DNA of 64,000 bases from an uncultured Dysgonomonas sp. (GTDB lineage: Bacteria > Bacteroidota > Bacteroidia > Bacteroidales > Dysgonomonadaceae): assembly GCF_934668725.1 (NCBI RefSeq), contig NZ_CAKUOF010000015.1, positions 1 to 64,000 on the forward strand. Direction: 5' to 3'. The position numbers and the translations under genes were made by a program. Positions 1 to 8,105 of this stretch are shown in pieces (within the stretch, counting starts at the first letter, position 1; every line of letters starts with the position of its first letter). The notes under the pieces were generated by a model. The model worked only from the letters and a program-made list of their open reading frames with translations. It was not told where the DNA came from and did no database searches.

Positions 1-1
1 C

Positions 2-64
2 AAGCAATCTCAGATTGCGCGTAGAAAAGACAATTTAATTGAACATTTAAACAAAATAAAGTAA
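2..64 (+). CDS. C-terminal end of an upstream gene (partial)
   Basis: An open frame enters from the left edge and ends at a TAA at 62-64, giving about 20 lysine- and arginine-rich residues. It is the only forward frame with a plausible ending here, and it is followed by 155 bases of AT-rich spacer before the flavodoxin gene. Too little remains to name a family, and it could also be chance open sequence. Confidence 0.35.
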   Translation, partial: KQSQIARRKDNLIEHLNKIK

Positions 65-219
65 TTATTGACTGGTATAACTCATATCATATAACTACTT
101 ATAGTGAGTGAAATGTATAAATATCCCTATTTCATGGTATTGTGTATACCTTAAAAGCCTACTTTCTTTGTATTATTCAAAATCAATACAATTAATTCTA
201 AATACAAAAGAACAAAGTC

Positions 220-720
220 ATGGCAAAGATAGGTATATACTATGGTTCTACAACCGGTAACACTCAAGATTTAGCAGAACGTTTAGCAAAAGCATTGGAT
301 GTAGCATCTGCGGATGTACACGATGTAGCATCTGCTTCAGCAGACTTCAGTGCTTATGATGTGGTTCTGTTCGGAACATCAACAATGGGGATGGGAGACT
401 TTCAGGACGATTGGGAATCTTATATCGACGATGTCAAAAATGCAGATCTTAACGGTAAAAAGGTCGCTTTATTCGGTTGTGGAGACTCTTCTTCATACAG
501 TGATACTTTTGGTGATGCTTTAGGTAAAATTTACGAAGTAATAAAAAACAAAGGCTGTGAGATAATAGGTAGAGTATCTATCGAAGGATACACATTCGAC
601 AGCTCGGAAGCAATCGTTGACGGGCAATTTGTAGGATTACTTATCGATGAGGATAATGAATCGAATCTTACAGACCAGCGTGTTGCTTTGTGGTTAGAAG
701 ATTTAAGAAAAGTAATTTAA
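220..720 (+). CDS. fldA: Flavodoxin
   Basis: Long-chain flavodoxin of 166 residues, a small soluble FMN protein that shuttles low-potential electrons and can replace ferredoxin when iron is scarce. The phosphate-binding loop GSTTGNT is at residues 9-15. The two isoalloxazine-binding loops follow: GTSTMGMGDFQDDW around 52-65 and FGCGDSSSYSDTFGDA around 85-100. Length and the inserted loop fit the long-chain class. It is followed 47 bases later by a DUF2023 gene on the same strand, and both end at the hairpin at 1149-1177, so they probably form a two-gene unit. The start ATG is the first in frame and lies next to the conserved KIGIYYGS strand. Family assignment is certain; the electron-transfer partner is not visible here. 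Confidence 0.96.
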   Translation: MAKIGIYYGSTTGNTQDLAERLAKALDVASADVHDVASASADFSAYDVVLFGTSTMGMGDFQDDWESYIDDVKNADLNGKKVALFGCGDSSSYSDTFGDALGKIYEVIKNKGCEIIGRVSIEGYTFDSSEAIVDGQFVGLLIDEDNESNLTDQRVALWLEDLRKVI

Positions 721-767
721 AAGGTTTACAGCCTTAATATAAGTTTCTTACATTAGAATTCTCCATT

Positions 768-1109
768 ATGCTAGTTTTCAATCATCATATTTACGAATTC
801 AAAAAAGGAGTCAGAGACATGGTACTCTGTACACTTTCCGGGAAATTGGAGGAAAAAGTAAAGGCTAAGCTCGAAAGAAATGAGATTAGTTATATGATAC
901 AAAAATTGAGAAACGGGAATATTAATGTGTTTTTTGGAAAGAAAGAGTGTCTGGTTGTAGTGGACAAGCTATGTAAAGATAAATCTTTAGACCAACTATC
1001 GGCAGAGGAAGATTTTATGATCGGTACTTTGCTGGGGTATAGTGTAAGTGAGCAATGCAGACGTTATTGCAAAAGAAAAAAAGAAACAAACGTCATATTC
1101 AGTTTATAG
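768..1109 (+). CDS. DUF2023 family protein beside flavodoxin
   Basis: Small soluble protein of 113 residues resembling the DUF2023 family, which I recall as a flavodoxin neighbour in Bacteroidetes and epsilonproteobacteria. It has no signal peptide or membrane segment. The core (about residues 10-95) is a compact alpha/beta domain with conserved-looking VFFGKKE and EEDFMIGTLLGY segments, and the end is basic with CRRYCKRKK. The gene follows fldA closely and shares its terminator, which suggests a role tied to flavodoxin, for example in maturation, FMN loading or redox partnering; that is inference from position only. A later in-frame ATG exists at residue 18, so the start could be slightly shorter. 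Confidence 0.75.
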   Translation: MLVFNHHIYEFKKGVRDMVLCTLSGKLEEKVKAKLERNEISYMIQKLRNGNINVFFGKKECLVVVDKLCKDKSLDQLSAEEDFMIGTLLGYSVSEQCRRYCKRKKETNVIFSL

Positions 1110-1148
1110 TGAATCATTTCTATTGATAGTTTTTTAGTTGATCATTAA

Positions 1149-1177
1149 ATGCCCTAAGCTGTGATAGCTTGGGGCAT
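1149..1177 (+). terminator. Hairpin terminator after fldA-DUF2023
   Basis: A 12-base-pair stem with one G-U pair (ATGCCCTAAGCT pairing with AGCTTGGGGCAT) closes a 5-base loop and is followed by TATATTTT. It lies 40 bases after the DUF2023 stop and just past the 3' end of the convergent gene at 1189-1518, so it may serve both directions. Confidence 0.75.
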
Positions 1178-1188
1178 TATATTTTAGA

Positions 1189-1518
1189 TTATTTAATTAT
1201 TCTCCCATATATTCTATGACATTTATAACCGCTAGGGCTTGATAAAGTAATTTCTCCGATAATAGTAGTCCCGGATCCTCCAAAAGTTTGGTCTTCAACA
1301 AAACGATATTCTATATAAGAATTAGTTTGCCTAACAAACTCCAATGTTGGAGAAACCCATATATTAGACTCTCCCTGATTGATACTTAGTTGAAATATAC
1401 CTCCGATCTTGATATCTCCGATATTTACATCTTTGATATTACTGCATTGAGCATTTAGGTCGTTACATAAAAAAGAAAAACTGATGACTAGAGTAAATAA
1501 TACGAATAACTTTTTCAT
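1189..1518 (-). CDS. Small secreted protein of unknown function
   Basis: Protein of 109 residues with a clear Sec signal peptide: MKKLF, a hydrophobic stretch to about residue 20, and a likely cleavage site near NAQ at 22-24. The mature part is rich in beta-forming segments with alternating polar and hydrophobic residues, and holds two cysteines (around residues 25 and 100) that could form a disulfide in the periplasm. There is no lipobox, so it is predicted soluble or exported. I do not recognise a family. It is a single gene, convergent with the flavodoxin unit and downstream in orientation of the unknown gene at 1806-2516. Confidence 0.6.
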   Translation of the reverse strand: MKKLFVLFTLVISFSFLCNDLNAQCSNIKDVNIGDIKIGGIFQLSINQGESNIWVSPTLEFVRQTNSYIEYRFVEDQTFGGSGTTIIGEITLSSPSGYKCHRIYGRIIK

Positions 1519-1620
1519 AATTTAAAGTGTTAAGGTTGAACAATAAATAGATTACATAAAGCTTGTTGACTGTGAAAATAAGAAAAATATATATACGAAC
1601 GAAATATAAGTTGTTAAAAT

Positions 1621-1653
1621 ATAGGCTGATATGTATTATACATATCAGCTTAT
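1621..1653. other. AT-rich inverted repeat
   Basis: An 11-base-pair perfect stem (GCTGATATGTA pairing with TACATATCAGC) with a 3-base loop, extended by four weaker outer pairs. It lies between two minus-strand genes and could terminate the one at 1806-2516, although no strong T tract follows on that strand. Confidence 0.45.
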
Positions 1654-1805
1654 ATTTCCGTTTTTTATCAACTGGTATTCTGTTTATTTTACGAAGATGT
1701 AATAAAGCTACCTCTCGTCTGTAAATATCCTCTAGCAAAGTAAAGAGTATAATAACAGATAGTCTGTTTATTAAGTTTTATTTAGGGTAATCTTCTAATA
1801 ATATT

Positions 1806-2516
1806 TTATATAGGTAAGAAATTTTCTCCAAGAGTAGATTCATTCATCGAAGCATAAGAATAATGCTTGGGTAAGAACCACGAAACGTATCCCATAATTC
1901 CGTTAAATTGCTCCCTGTCTTTAAACTTATCGGGAGTAAGATTGAAGACCAGTTGCTGAGAAAACTCTTCTCCCTTGGGTCGGTTTAATAAAGCTATTTT
2001 TGCATCATTGATTTGAAGACTCTCAAAAAACAGGCGTAGAATCCTTCTTGTATGCTCAGGTATGATATATTCTGAAGGTTGACCTACGAGTACTCTCTCT
2101 TCGCTTTCTAAAACTTCATCGGCTTTCTGCATATCCCAGTTGTTGGATTGCGTGTAAAATTCATTCCTGAGGTGAAAATTTACAATATCTCCATAAGAAA
2201 ATACCCAGTCAGGATTTCCTTTTTCCGGATTTATAACAACACCTAATCCCTGCTCTAGAAGAAAATCATGAATCATATTATTGATTACATAGCATTGAAA
2301 AGGTTTATTTGGTTCAGGAGTATTCAGTACAAAATAAGGAAAGCCATCAGGGCCGCTAATTACCTGAGGATCGCTGCATACAAAACTGGCATCGGCTACA
2401 TTTGCCAGGAATGCATCTCTCCATACCTCGTCTCGTAATTCATCTTTTACATTAAATAATTCCGTCAAAATTTCAGTTTTTTTCAAATCACCGTAGTAAG
2501 GCTCTTTTTCTGTCAT
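1806..2516 (-). CDS. Conserved-looking hypothetical protein
   Basis: Soluble protein of 236 residues without signal peptide or membrane segments, acidic at the N-terminus. I do not recognise a family. Visible features are an N-terminal helical part (about 1-40), a middle segment with a GPDGFPYFVLNTPEP motif (about 55-70), and a C-terminal segment with many aromatic residues and little sequence complexity bias, which suggests a folded cytoplasmic domain. Base composition and codon use resemble the neighbours, so there is no sign of recent transfer. It stands alone on the minus strand, divergent from the glycosyltransferase at 2756. A copy of the AAGGTC-N3-GACCTT palindrome lies 27 bases before its start. 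Confidence 0.65.
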   Translation of the reverse strand: MTEKEPYYGDLKKTEILTELFNVKDELRDEVWRDAFLANVADASFVCSDPQVISGPDGFPYFVLNTPEPNKPFQCYVINNMIHDFLLEQGLGVVINPEKGNPDWVFSYGDIVNFHLRNEFYTQSNNWDMQKADEVLESEERVLVGQPSEYIIPEHTRRILRLFFESLQINDAKIALLNRPKGEEFSQQLVFNLTPDKFKDREQFNGIMGYVSWFLPKHYSYASMNESTLGENFLPI

Positions 2517-2542
2517 AAAAGTGTTCGTATATATGTATAATG

Positions 2543-2557
2543 AAGGTCGTAGACCTT
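2543..2557. repeat. Palindromic repeat AAGGTC-GTA-GACCTT
   Basis: A perfect 6-base inverted repeat with a 3-base centre, located in the divergent spacer between the genes at 1806-2516 and 2756-3805. The same AAGGTC-N3-GACCTT core appears at 23210-23224 and 27524-27538, with near copies at 28651-28663 and 45321-45331. Confidence 0.6.
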
Positions 2558-2714
2558 GTTTAAATTTCGTAGATCAGATATATGATAAGTAACTTTAATT
2601 ATTTATTGTTATGTTTTATATGATAACTGATTGTTGTTTTAATACTTATCCAATCAATAAAAAGTACTGATACCTTAGCTCATGAGACTATCCTCATATT
2701 TTCAGCTAAAAGTA

Positions 2715-2722
2715 TATCTTTG
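2715..2722 (+). promoter_or_regulatory. Bacteroidetes -7 box TATCTTTG
   Basis: Matches TAnnTTTG and lies 33 bases before the ATG at 2756. No good TTTG -33 element is visible at the usual distance. Confidence 0.45.
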
Positions 2723-2755
2723 TTGTATAATATGAAAGCTTAAGAGCCACATTTG

Positions 2756-3805
2756 ATGAAAAAATATTTGCTTTTTGTTTCTCATTCTTATGCCTATTCT
2801 ATTCTTCGCCCTATTCAGGAAGAAATATGGAGAAGAGGCGATGAGGTAGCATGGTATATCGAAGACTCATCCCCTCTGTTCCTTAGAGAGAATGAAAAAC
2901 AGCTGAAGACAATAAAAGATGTGATGGATTATAATCCTTATGCAATTTTTGCACCGGGTAATTATATTTACGATTTCTTTCCCGGAATAAAAGTTGAAGT
3001 TTTTCACGGGTTATATTATAAGCGAACCGATTATGGAGATCATTATAAAATCCGAGGATTCTTTGATATTTATTGCACTACAAGTGGCTTGTTTACACCC
3101 ACTTTCAAAGAATTGGAAGCTAAACATCGTTTCTTCAAGGTATACGAAACGGGTTGGAGTAAATTCGACAGTTATACAATACCTAAATCGGATGATGTAA
3201 ACAATGGAGTAAATATTATATATGCTCCGACCTTTACTAAGAAACTAAATTCAACGGAGGATCTTTATCCCCAGATAGTCTCTCTTATTCAGCAAAAAAA
3301 ATGGAATTGGTTTTTTTCTTTTCATCCTAAAATGGATAAAGAGACAAGCGATAAGTATAGGGATTTAGCTGAAACATACAGCAATGTAACTTTTTGTGAT
3401 ACAGAAGACAAACTGCCTTTGTATCAGAAAGCGGATGTTATGCTAAGTGATACATCGTCTGTTATCTACGAATTTTTATGGTTCTACAAACCTGTTGTTA
3501 CTTATAAGAATACATTTCCGGCTAATCATCTTCTGGATATTGACAATCCCGAAATATTAGGTGAGACTATTGAGAGAGCACTTCAACACCCTGCTGATTT
3601 AATGGAGAATATCAAGCGATTTATGGATCAGGTTCATCCATTCCGAGATGGAAAAGCATCAGTGAGGATACTTGATGCCGTGGATGATTTTGCAGCAAAC
3701 TATAAGGGTAAAATAAAAAAGAAGCCATTGAATCTTTTTAGAAAACTAAAATTGAGAAAGAAAGTAGGCTACTTTCCTTTTGGTCCTCGTTATAAAGTAA
3801 AATAA
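2756..3805 (+). CDS. CDP-glycerol glycerophosphotransferase-like glycosyltransferase
   Basis: Protein of 349 residues of the CDP-glycerol:poly(glycerophosphate) glycerophosphotransferase family, enzymes with a GT-B fold that transfer glycerol- or ribitol-phosphate units onto surface polymers. Evidence: HPK in the segment FFSFHPKMDKE (about residues 195-205), and the C-terminal nucleotide-binding signature ADVMLSDTSSVIYEFLWFYKP (about 225-245), where the SDTSS-x-x-YEF block is the family hallmark. No membrane segment is seen; the C-terminus is very basic, which could hold it at the inner membrane. I chose the ATG at 2756 over the TTG three bases earlier. A lipoprotein gene follows after 13 bases, probably in the same transcript. 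The true acceptor in a Gram-negative cell is unknown; a capsule or O-antigen decoration role is inference. Confidence 0.85.
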   Translation: MKKYLLFVSHSYAYSILRPIQEEIWRRGDEVAWYIEDSSPLFLRENEKQLKTIKDVMDYNPYAIFAPGNYIYDFFPGIKVEVFHGLYYKRTDYGDHYKIRGFFDIYCTTSGLFTPTFKELEAKHRFFKVYETGWSKFDSYTIPKSDDVNNGVNIIYAPTFTKKLNSTEDLYPQIVSLIQQKKWNWFFSFHPKMDKETSDKYRDLAETYSNVTFCDTEDKLPLYQKADVMLSDTSSVIYEFLWFYKPVVTYKNTFPANHLLDIDNPEILGETIERALQHPADLMENIKRFMDQVHPFRDGKASVRILDAVDDFAANYKGKIKKKPLNLFRKLKLRKKVGYFPFGPRYKVK

Positions 3806-3818
3806 TAAAGCTATTACA

Positions 3819-4388
3819 ATGAAAAGGAAAAATACAATATTCACAGCAGTTTTCTCCTTGTTTATCATTCTATTGATATCATGTAAGAATAATAATGTTT
3901 ATGATGAAATGCCCACAGGTAAAGAACTTGCCGTTGCATACGAAAAACTTCTAAAACAAAATAATCTGGTAAGAGATTCGTCGGCGTCTTTCTTTGATAT
4001 TGGAGCTAGCTTTGTAATATATCCCGATAATAAAGTAGAACAAAATCAGGCTTCGGTGTATATAACTGCCTCTCAACCAAACAGAGGTGTGTGTAGGTAT
4101 ATCTATAATATGACGACAGATAAATTTGATTCTTATCAACTAAATTCTGCTGATTCTTTGGGAGTGCTGTTCTCTCGCCAAATATTTCCTTCATTCGAGC
4201 AGCTAGATGTAGTGAGGGGCAGCTTGTTGAGGAGAAAAGAGGTAAATCATCCTCAGATATCTAATATTCGTTTTTATATGAATTCTCTATCAATTAAGCC
4301 CGAAATAGAGGTTATAGTTGAAGATGTTGAAAATCCGGATAGCTCGCAGATTTATATTTCCGATATAAATGGAAATATAATTAACTAA
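3819..4388 (+). CDS. Putative lipoprotein, unknown function
   Basis: Protein of 189 residues with a lipoprotein signal peptide: basic MKRK, hydrophobic core, and lipobox LISC with the acceptor cysteine at residue 22. The next residues are KNNN, so it may stay in a periplasmic leaflet or be exported. The mature protein is mixed alpha/beta with no motif I recognise. It starts 13 bases after the glycosyltransferase stop, and the strong hairpin at 4416-4447 ends the unit. The pairing suggests a link to the surface polymer made by the upstream gene, but that is inferred from position only. Confidence 0.75.
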   Translation: MKRKNTIFTAVFSLFIILLISCKNNNVYDEMPTGKELAVAYEKLLKQNNLVRDSSASFFDIGASFVIYPDNKVEQNQASVYITASQPNRGVCRYIYNMTTDKFDSYQLNSADSLGVLFSRQIFPSFEQLDVVRGSLLRRKEVNHPQISNIRFYMNSLSIKPEIEVIVEDVENPDSSQIYISDINGNIIN

Positions 4389-4415
4389 GAAATATAAATA
4401 TAATATAAAAAAGAG

Positions 4416-4450
4416 AAGCGCTGCAGAGAACATAATCTGCAGCGCTTTTT
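4416..4450. terminator. Bidirectional terminator
   Basis: A perfect 12-base-pair stem (AAGCGCTGCAGA pairing with TCTGCAGCGCTT) with an 8-base loop and T5 on the plus side. On the minus strand the stem is followed by CTCTTTTTTAT, so it can end both the plus-strand lipoprotein transcript and the minus-strand thioredoxin cluster. Confidence 0.9.
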
Positions 4451-4468
4451 GGATATTTGAGTTTTTAC

Positions 4469-5596
4469 TTACTTTAATAACTCAGCTAGTTTTTCAGATA
4501 ACTGATCACCTCTAAGATCTTTGGCTATAATCTTCCCGTCTTTATCTAAAAGTACTGTGTGAGGGATACTATTAACGGCATAAGCTGCACCAAGTTCGGT
4601 TTTCCATCCTTTCAAATCCGATATTTGAGGCCATGTAATATTAAGATCTTTGATCCCTTTCTCCCATGCTGCCTTATCATCGTCTAAAGATACACCTACA
4701 ATTTCGAAACCTTTATTCTTATATTTCTTATACGCTTCTACTACCAGAGGCATTTCCTTACGACAGGGAGGACACCATGATGCCCAGAAATCAACAAGTA
4801 CATACTTCCCTTTTCCGGCGTAATCAGACAAAGATATTTCTTTGCCATCGGGAGTAGTTCCTTTTATGTCAACAAATTGTTTTCCGATTTCAGTTCCTTC
4901 AAGAGCTTCCAAGCGTTTCTCCAATTTTAAAATTCGAGGATTGGTTTTAGTCTTGGGATCAAGAGTTGGTAACAGCTCGTTCAGTTGGGCAGCATCAAAA
5001 GAAACACCTCTGTCTATAAGTACATATACTCCAAGGGGATTGGTAATATTGGCTTTTGTAAAATCAAATACTTCTTTTTTTAGTCCGTTATATAAAGAAT
5101 CGTATTTATCATCTAATTCTTTCTCATATTCAGGTGTAAGAGTTCCTGCATTTTCGGCATCTTTGCTTAATTTCGATAATGCACGAAGTTCATCGGATAT
5201 TTTATTTCTTTTATTCGAGAATTCCTGATACTTGTCATTCAATGGTGTACCTTTCACCGTAGCCACAAATGCTGTATCAAAAGAAACATCAATGTTTCCG
5301 CTTTCAATTGCAATCAGTACAGGTTTAGATACACCTTCAGCTGATATAAAGCGTAGCATAGGGCTGTCTTCCGCTATACCTTTAAATACAAAAGTCCCGT
5401 TTTGTACTGTTGCAGTATCAACGGACACAAACTCTCCTGTATTTTCATCTATTGCCTGTAAATATACCAACAGGCTGTCGGATCCACCGCCTGATAAGTT
5501 CCCTGTAAGAGTATACTCCTTAGGTGTAGGTTTTCCTGTGCATGCAGCCATCAATATAACAATGGTTGCAAAGAATAGAGACGAAATCTTTTTCAT
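4469..5596 (-). CDS. TlpA-like thioredoxin lipoprotein with DUF4369 domain (paralogue 1)
   Basis: Lipoprotein of 375 residues. The signal peptide ends in lipobox MAAC with cysteine 19. Residues about 25-125 form the DUF4369-type beta domain, 130-235 a helical linker, and 240-375 an AhpC/TSA-TlpA thioredoxin fold. The redox centre is WCPPC with cysteines 275 and 278; the cis-proline region SIPHT is near 345. Such proteins act in the periplasm as disulfide reductases or isomerases. The CPPC centre differs from the CGPC of its two neighbours and should change the redox potential. It is the last gene of the minus-strand cluster, 121 bases after paralogue 2, with a hairpin at 5661-5703 between them, so it may be expressed at a different level. 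Confidence 0.9.
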   Translation of the reverse strand: MKKISSLFFATIVILMAACTGKPTPKEYTLTGNLSGGGSDSLLVYLQAIDENTGEFVSVDTATVQNGTFVFKGIAEDSPMLRFISAEGVSKPVLIAIESGNIDVSFDTAFVATVKGTPLNDKYQEFSNKRNKISDELRALSKLSKDAENAGTLTPEYEKELDDKYDSLYNGLKKEVFDFTKANITNPLGVYVLIDRGVSFDAAQLNELLPTLDPKTKTNPRILKLEKRLEALEGTEIGKQFVDIKGTTPDGKEISLSDYAGKGKYVLVDFWASWCPPCRKEMPLVVEAYKKYKNKGFEIVGVSLDDDKAAWEKGIKDLNITWPQISDLKGWKTELGAAYAVNSIPHTVLLDKDGKIIAKDLRGDQLSEKLAELLK

Positions 5597-5660
5597 TAAT
5601 ATTACATGATTAATAAATTGAGTAATTAAAAGTATTTAATTATAAATTGCATAAGTACAA

Positions 5661-5703
5661 ACAGTTCTAACTATTATTGGGTTAGTACAATAGCTAGAAC
5701 TGT
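5661..5703. promoter_or_regulatory. Hairpin between thioredoxin paralogues 1 and 2
   Basis: A 14-base-pair stem with one mismatch (ACAGTTCTA.CTATT pairing with AATAG.TAGAACTGT) and a 13-base loop, in the 121-base gap. No T tract follows on the minus strand, so a processing or stabilising element, or a weak terminator, is more likely than a strong stop. Confidence 0.55.
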
Positions 5704-5717
5704 GACTTTAGTATCAT

Positions 5718-6821
5718 TTATTTCAATAATTCGCTAAGCTTTTTATCAAGTTCTTGTCCTCTCAAATTTTCGGCTACGATTGTACCATCCTTGTCAATCA
5801 ATACCGTGTAGGGGATACTTGTTACATTATACGGAGCACTCAATTGGCTGTCCCAACCTTTCAGGTCTGACATTTGAGGCCATGCCATATTCAGGTTTTT
5901 GATTGCAGCAGTCCACTTGCTCTTATCGTCATCTAAAGATATACCGACAATTTCGAAGCCTTTGCTTTTGTACTTTTGGTAAGCAGCTACTACGTTAGGC
6001 ATCTCTTTTATACAAGGTCCGCACCAAGAAGCCCAGAAGTCAACAAGAACAACTTTGTCTTTTCCTGCATATTCAGATATAGAGATTGTTTTTCCATCGG
6101 GAGTTGTACCTGTAATATCAATGAACTTCTTGCCAATTAAACTTCCTTGCTGTGCTTGTGGCTGATCGTCAAGACCTAATAGATTATTGATGAGTTTTTG
6201 ATATTCGGGGCTGGCTAGTTTTAGTAAGTCTTGAACTTGGTTGTCATCAAAAAGGTCAATGAACGAAACCAAATAAAACTCACCTATTCTATTGGACATG
6301 TTTTCTTTCACAAAATCATATCCTATTGTACTCATTTCTTTTTGCAAACCTTGCATTTCATCTATGTATCCTTGACGTTCGTTTGGATCGGTTACCTGAG
6401 CAGCTTTAGCATCCAGAGTTTCCATCTTCTTGGCAACAACTGTCAGTTTGTCGAAAAATGCCTGACTCTTTTCGTTCAAAGGTGTTCCTTTTACTTTAGG
6501 TACACTATCGATATACATTTCGATATTACCTTTTTCGTAAACAAAAGGTATTCCGTTTGGAGTTCCCGGAGCCGGTTCCTTAACCACTACATAAGCAACA
6601 CCTACTTCTGTAGAATCATTAAGGTCGAAGCTAAATGCACCGTCTTTTATTATAGTAGAATCTACCGGTTGAAAGGGAGCATTAAAGTCTTTCATCGTCA
6701 ATAGATACACTTGTTTTCCGTCGTTGTCCCCATTTGCAAATTTACCGTTCAGCTGACTTTTCTGCGAACATGCTGACAGCAAAAGTGCTATGGCTGGCAG
6801 TAAGTATAGGAATTTTTTCAT
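5718..6821 (-). CDS. TlpA-like thioredoxin lipoprotein with DUF4369 domain (paralogue 2)
   Basis: Lipoprotein of 367 residues, paralogous to the genes on both sides. Lipobox LSAC places the lipid on cysteine 18, followed by SQKS. A DUF4369-type domain spans about residues 24-120, a helical region 125-220, and the TlpA/AhpC-TSA fold 230-367. The active site is WCGPC with cysteines 267 and 270, the same position as in paralogue 3, and SIPYT carries the cis-proline. The protein should act at the periplasmic face as a thiol-disulfide oxidoreductase. Only 66 bases separate it from paralogue 3, so these two are probably co-transcribed. A shared origin by tandem duplication is clear from the almost collinear C-terminal halves. 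Confidence 0.92.
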   Translation of the reverse strand: MKKFLYLLPAIALLLSACSQKSQLNGKFANGDNDGKQVYLLTMKDFNAPFQPVDSTIIKDGAFSFDLNDSTEVGVAYVVVKEPAPGTPNGIPFVYEKGNIEMYIDSVPKVKGTPLNEKSQAFFDKLTVVAKKMETLDAKAAQVTDPNERQGYIDEMQGLQKEMSTIGYDFVKENMSNRIGEFYLVSFIDLFDDNQVQDLLKLASPEYQKLINNLLGLDDQPQAQQGSLIGKKFIDITGTTPDGKTISISEYAGKDKVVLVDFWASWCGPCIKEMPNVVAAYQKYKSKGFEIVGISLDDDKSKWTAAIKNLNMAWPQMSDLKGWDSQLSAPYNVTSIPYTVLIDKDGTIVAENLRGQELDKKLSELLK

Positions 6822-6887
6822 GTTAATTGTTTTTTATTTTTAAAATTGTGAAATTCTTAATTTTATTGATTGAACTATTGAATAACT

Positions 6888-7991
6888 TTAGTCCAATAAC
6901 TCTTGTAATTTATTTACTAATTGAGTTCCCCTGAGGTTACTGTCAATTATTTTTCCGTCCTGATCCAATAATAATGTGTATGGAATACTGTCGATGCCAT
7001 ATAATTTGGCAGCCGCACTTTTCCAGCCTTTTAGATCCGACATTTGCGGCCAAGTCATGCCCAAACGGTCTATAGTACCTAGCCATCTGCCCTGATCCTC
7101 ATCCATAGATATTCCTACGATCTCAAAGCCTTTGTCCTTGTATTGTTTATAAGCATCTACCACATACGGCATTTCTTTAATACAAGGTCCACACCACGAT
7201 GCCCAAAAATCTATAAGAACAACCTTATTTTTACCTACATAGTCAGATAATGCAATATCATTACCCATTGGGTCTTTTAATTTGATGTCTTTATAAGTAG
7301 CACCTGCAACTTTTAGATTCTGAGCTTCATAATACGAAATAACTTGTTGCCCTAAATCGCTGTTCCTGAATTCAGGTCTCATCATAGATGTTAATTCCAA
7401 TACTTGATCAGGGGTGAGTACCTCAAATGATGAAAGGGCAATGAATTCGCCCAAATCATTATTGATATTTTCTTTGGCAAAGTCATATCTGCTTTCTTGT
7501 AATTGTTTCATTATAGCTTGCCCTTCCTGCATCATTTTAGCCTGATTGTCCGAAGTTTGAAGCATCTGTGAATAAGTTTGAACAACGTTCTCGATTTGTT
7601 TGTTCAAAGAGTCTTGTAAGTTCGAAAAATCCTGAAAACGATCGTTGCGGAGAGTTCCCGTAACTTTGTTCTGTTTGCCAATTGCCAGATTTATCTCTCC
7701 TGGCTCTGCCAGGAAAAATGCAGGAGCATAACTTATGGGTTCTTCTGTTGATATAAACCTCAAAGCAGGCTCATTACCTTGAGTTGATTTCGTAAATTCA
7801 AATTTGTTGCCTTCAACAATGGTACTATCAATATTTGTGAAACCATTTCTTGTCTCATTCAACTGTTGCAGATATACTTTTTTACCGTTATACTGATTGT
7901 TTTCAATACTGCCTTTGAGTGTATACGTATTATTTTGAGCACAAAGAGCCGATGAAATAAATAAAAATAAGCCTAATACTTTTTTGTACAT
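6888..7991 (-). CDS. TlpA-like thioredoxin protein with DUF4369 domain (paralogue 3)
   Basis: Protein of 367 residues and the first gene of the minus-strand cluster. The N-terminus has a signal peptide ending near SALCAQN; unlike the other two copies it has no good lipobox (leucine at -1), so it is probably a soluble periplasmic protein cut by signal peptidase I. DUF4369-type domain about 22-120, helical linker to 225, thioredoxin fold 235-367 with WCGPC at cysteines 267 and 270 and SIPYT. The 256-base leader upstream contains a -7-like box on the minus strand at 8113-8106 and a foldable inverted repeat at 8038-8093. Together the three genes look like one unit of membrane-bound and free disulfide reductases. 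Confidence 0.9.
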   Translation of the reverse strand: MYKKVLGLFLFISSALCAQNNTYTLKGSIENNQYNGKKVYLQQLNETRNGFTNIDSTIVEGNKFEFTKSTQGNEPALRFISTEEPISYAPAFFLAEPGEINLAIGKQNKVTGTLRNDRFQDFSNLQDSLNKQIENVVQTYSQMLQTSDNQAKMMQEGQAIMKQLQESRYDFAKENINNDLGEFIALSSFEVLTPDQVLELTSMMRPEFRNSDLGQQVISYYEAQNLKVAGATYKDIKLKDPMGNDIALSDYVGKNKVVLIDFWASWCGPCIKEMPYVVDAYKQYKDKGFEIVGISMDEDQGRWLGTIDRLGMTWPQMSDLKGWKSAAAKLYGIDSIPYTLLLDQDGKIIDSNLRGTQLVNKLQELLD

Positions 7992-8037
7992 AAATGATTT
8001 ATATTTGGGTTCTAAGACCTTTTAATTATTTTATCAG

Positions 8038-8093
8038 GTAAAAGTGATGCGAGTTATTATAACTCAATACTAGCATAAAGTGTTCACTTTTAC
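8038..8093 (-). promoter_or_regulatory. Foldable leader upstream of the thioredoxin cluster
   Basis: An outer stem of 10 perfect pairs (GTAAAAGTGA with TCACTTTTAC) encloses a second hairpin GAGTTA-TTA-TAACTC at 8051-8065 and a short ATGC/GCAT pairing. It lies between the likely -7 box at 8106-8113 and the start of paralogue 3, so it would sit in the 5' untranslated RNA. Function unknown. Confidence 0.45.
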
Positions 8094-8105
8094 TTAATTT
8101 AATAA

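Noticed and set aside
1463..1738. Minus-strand frame of 91 codons
   Set aside because: It overlaps the start of the better-supported secreted protein at 1189-1518, is rich in Ile, Tyr and Phe as expected of AT-rich non-coding DNA, and runs through the hairpin at 1621-1653.
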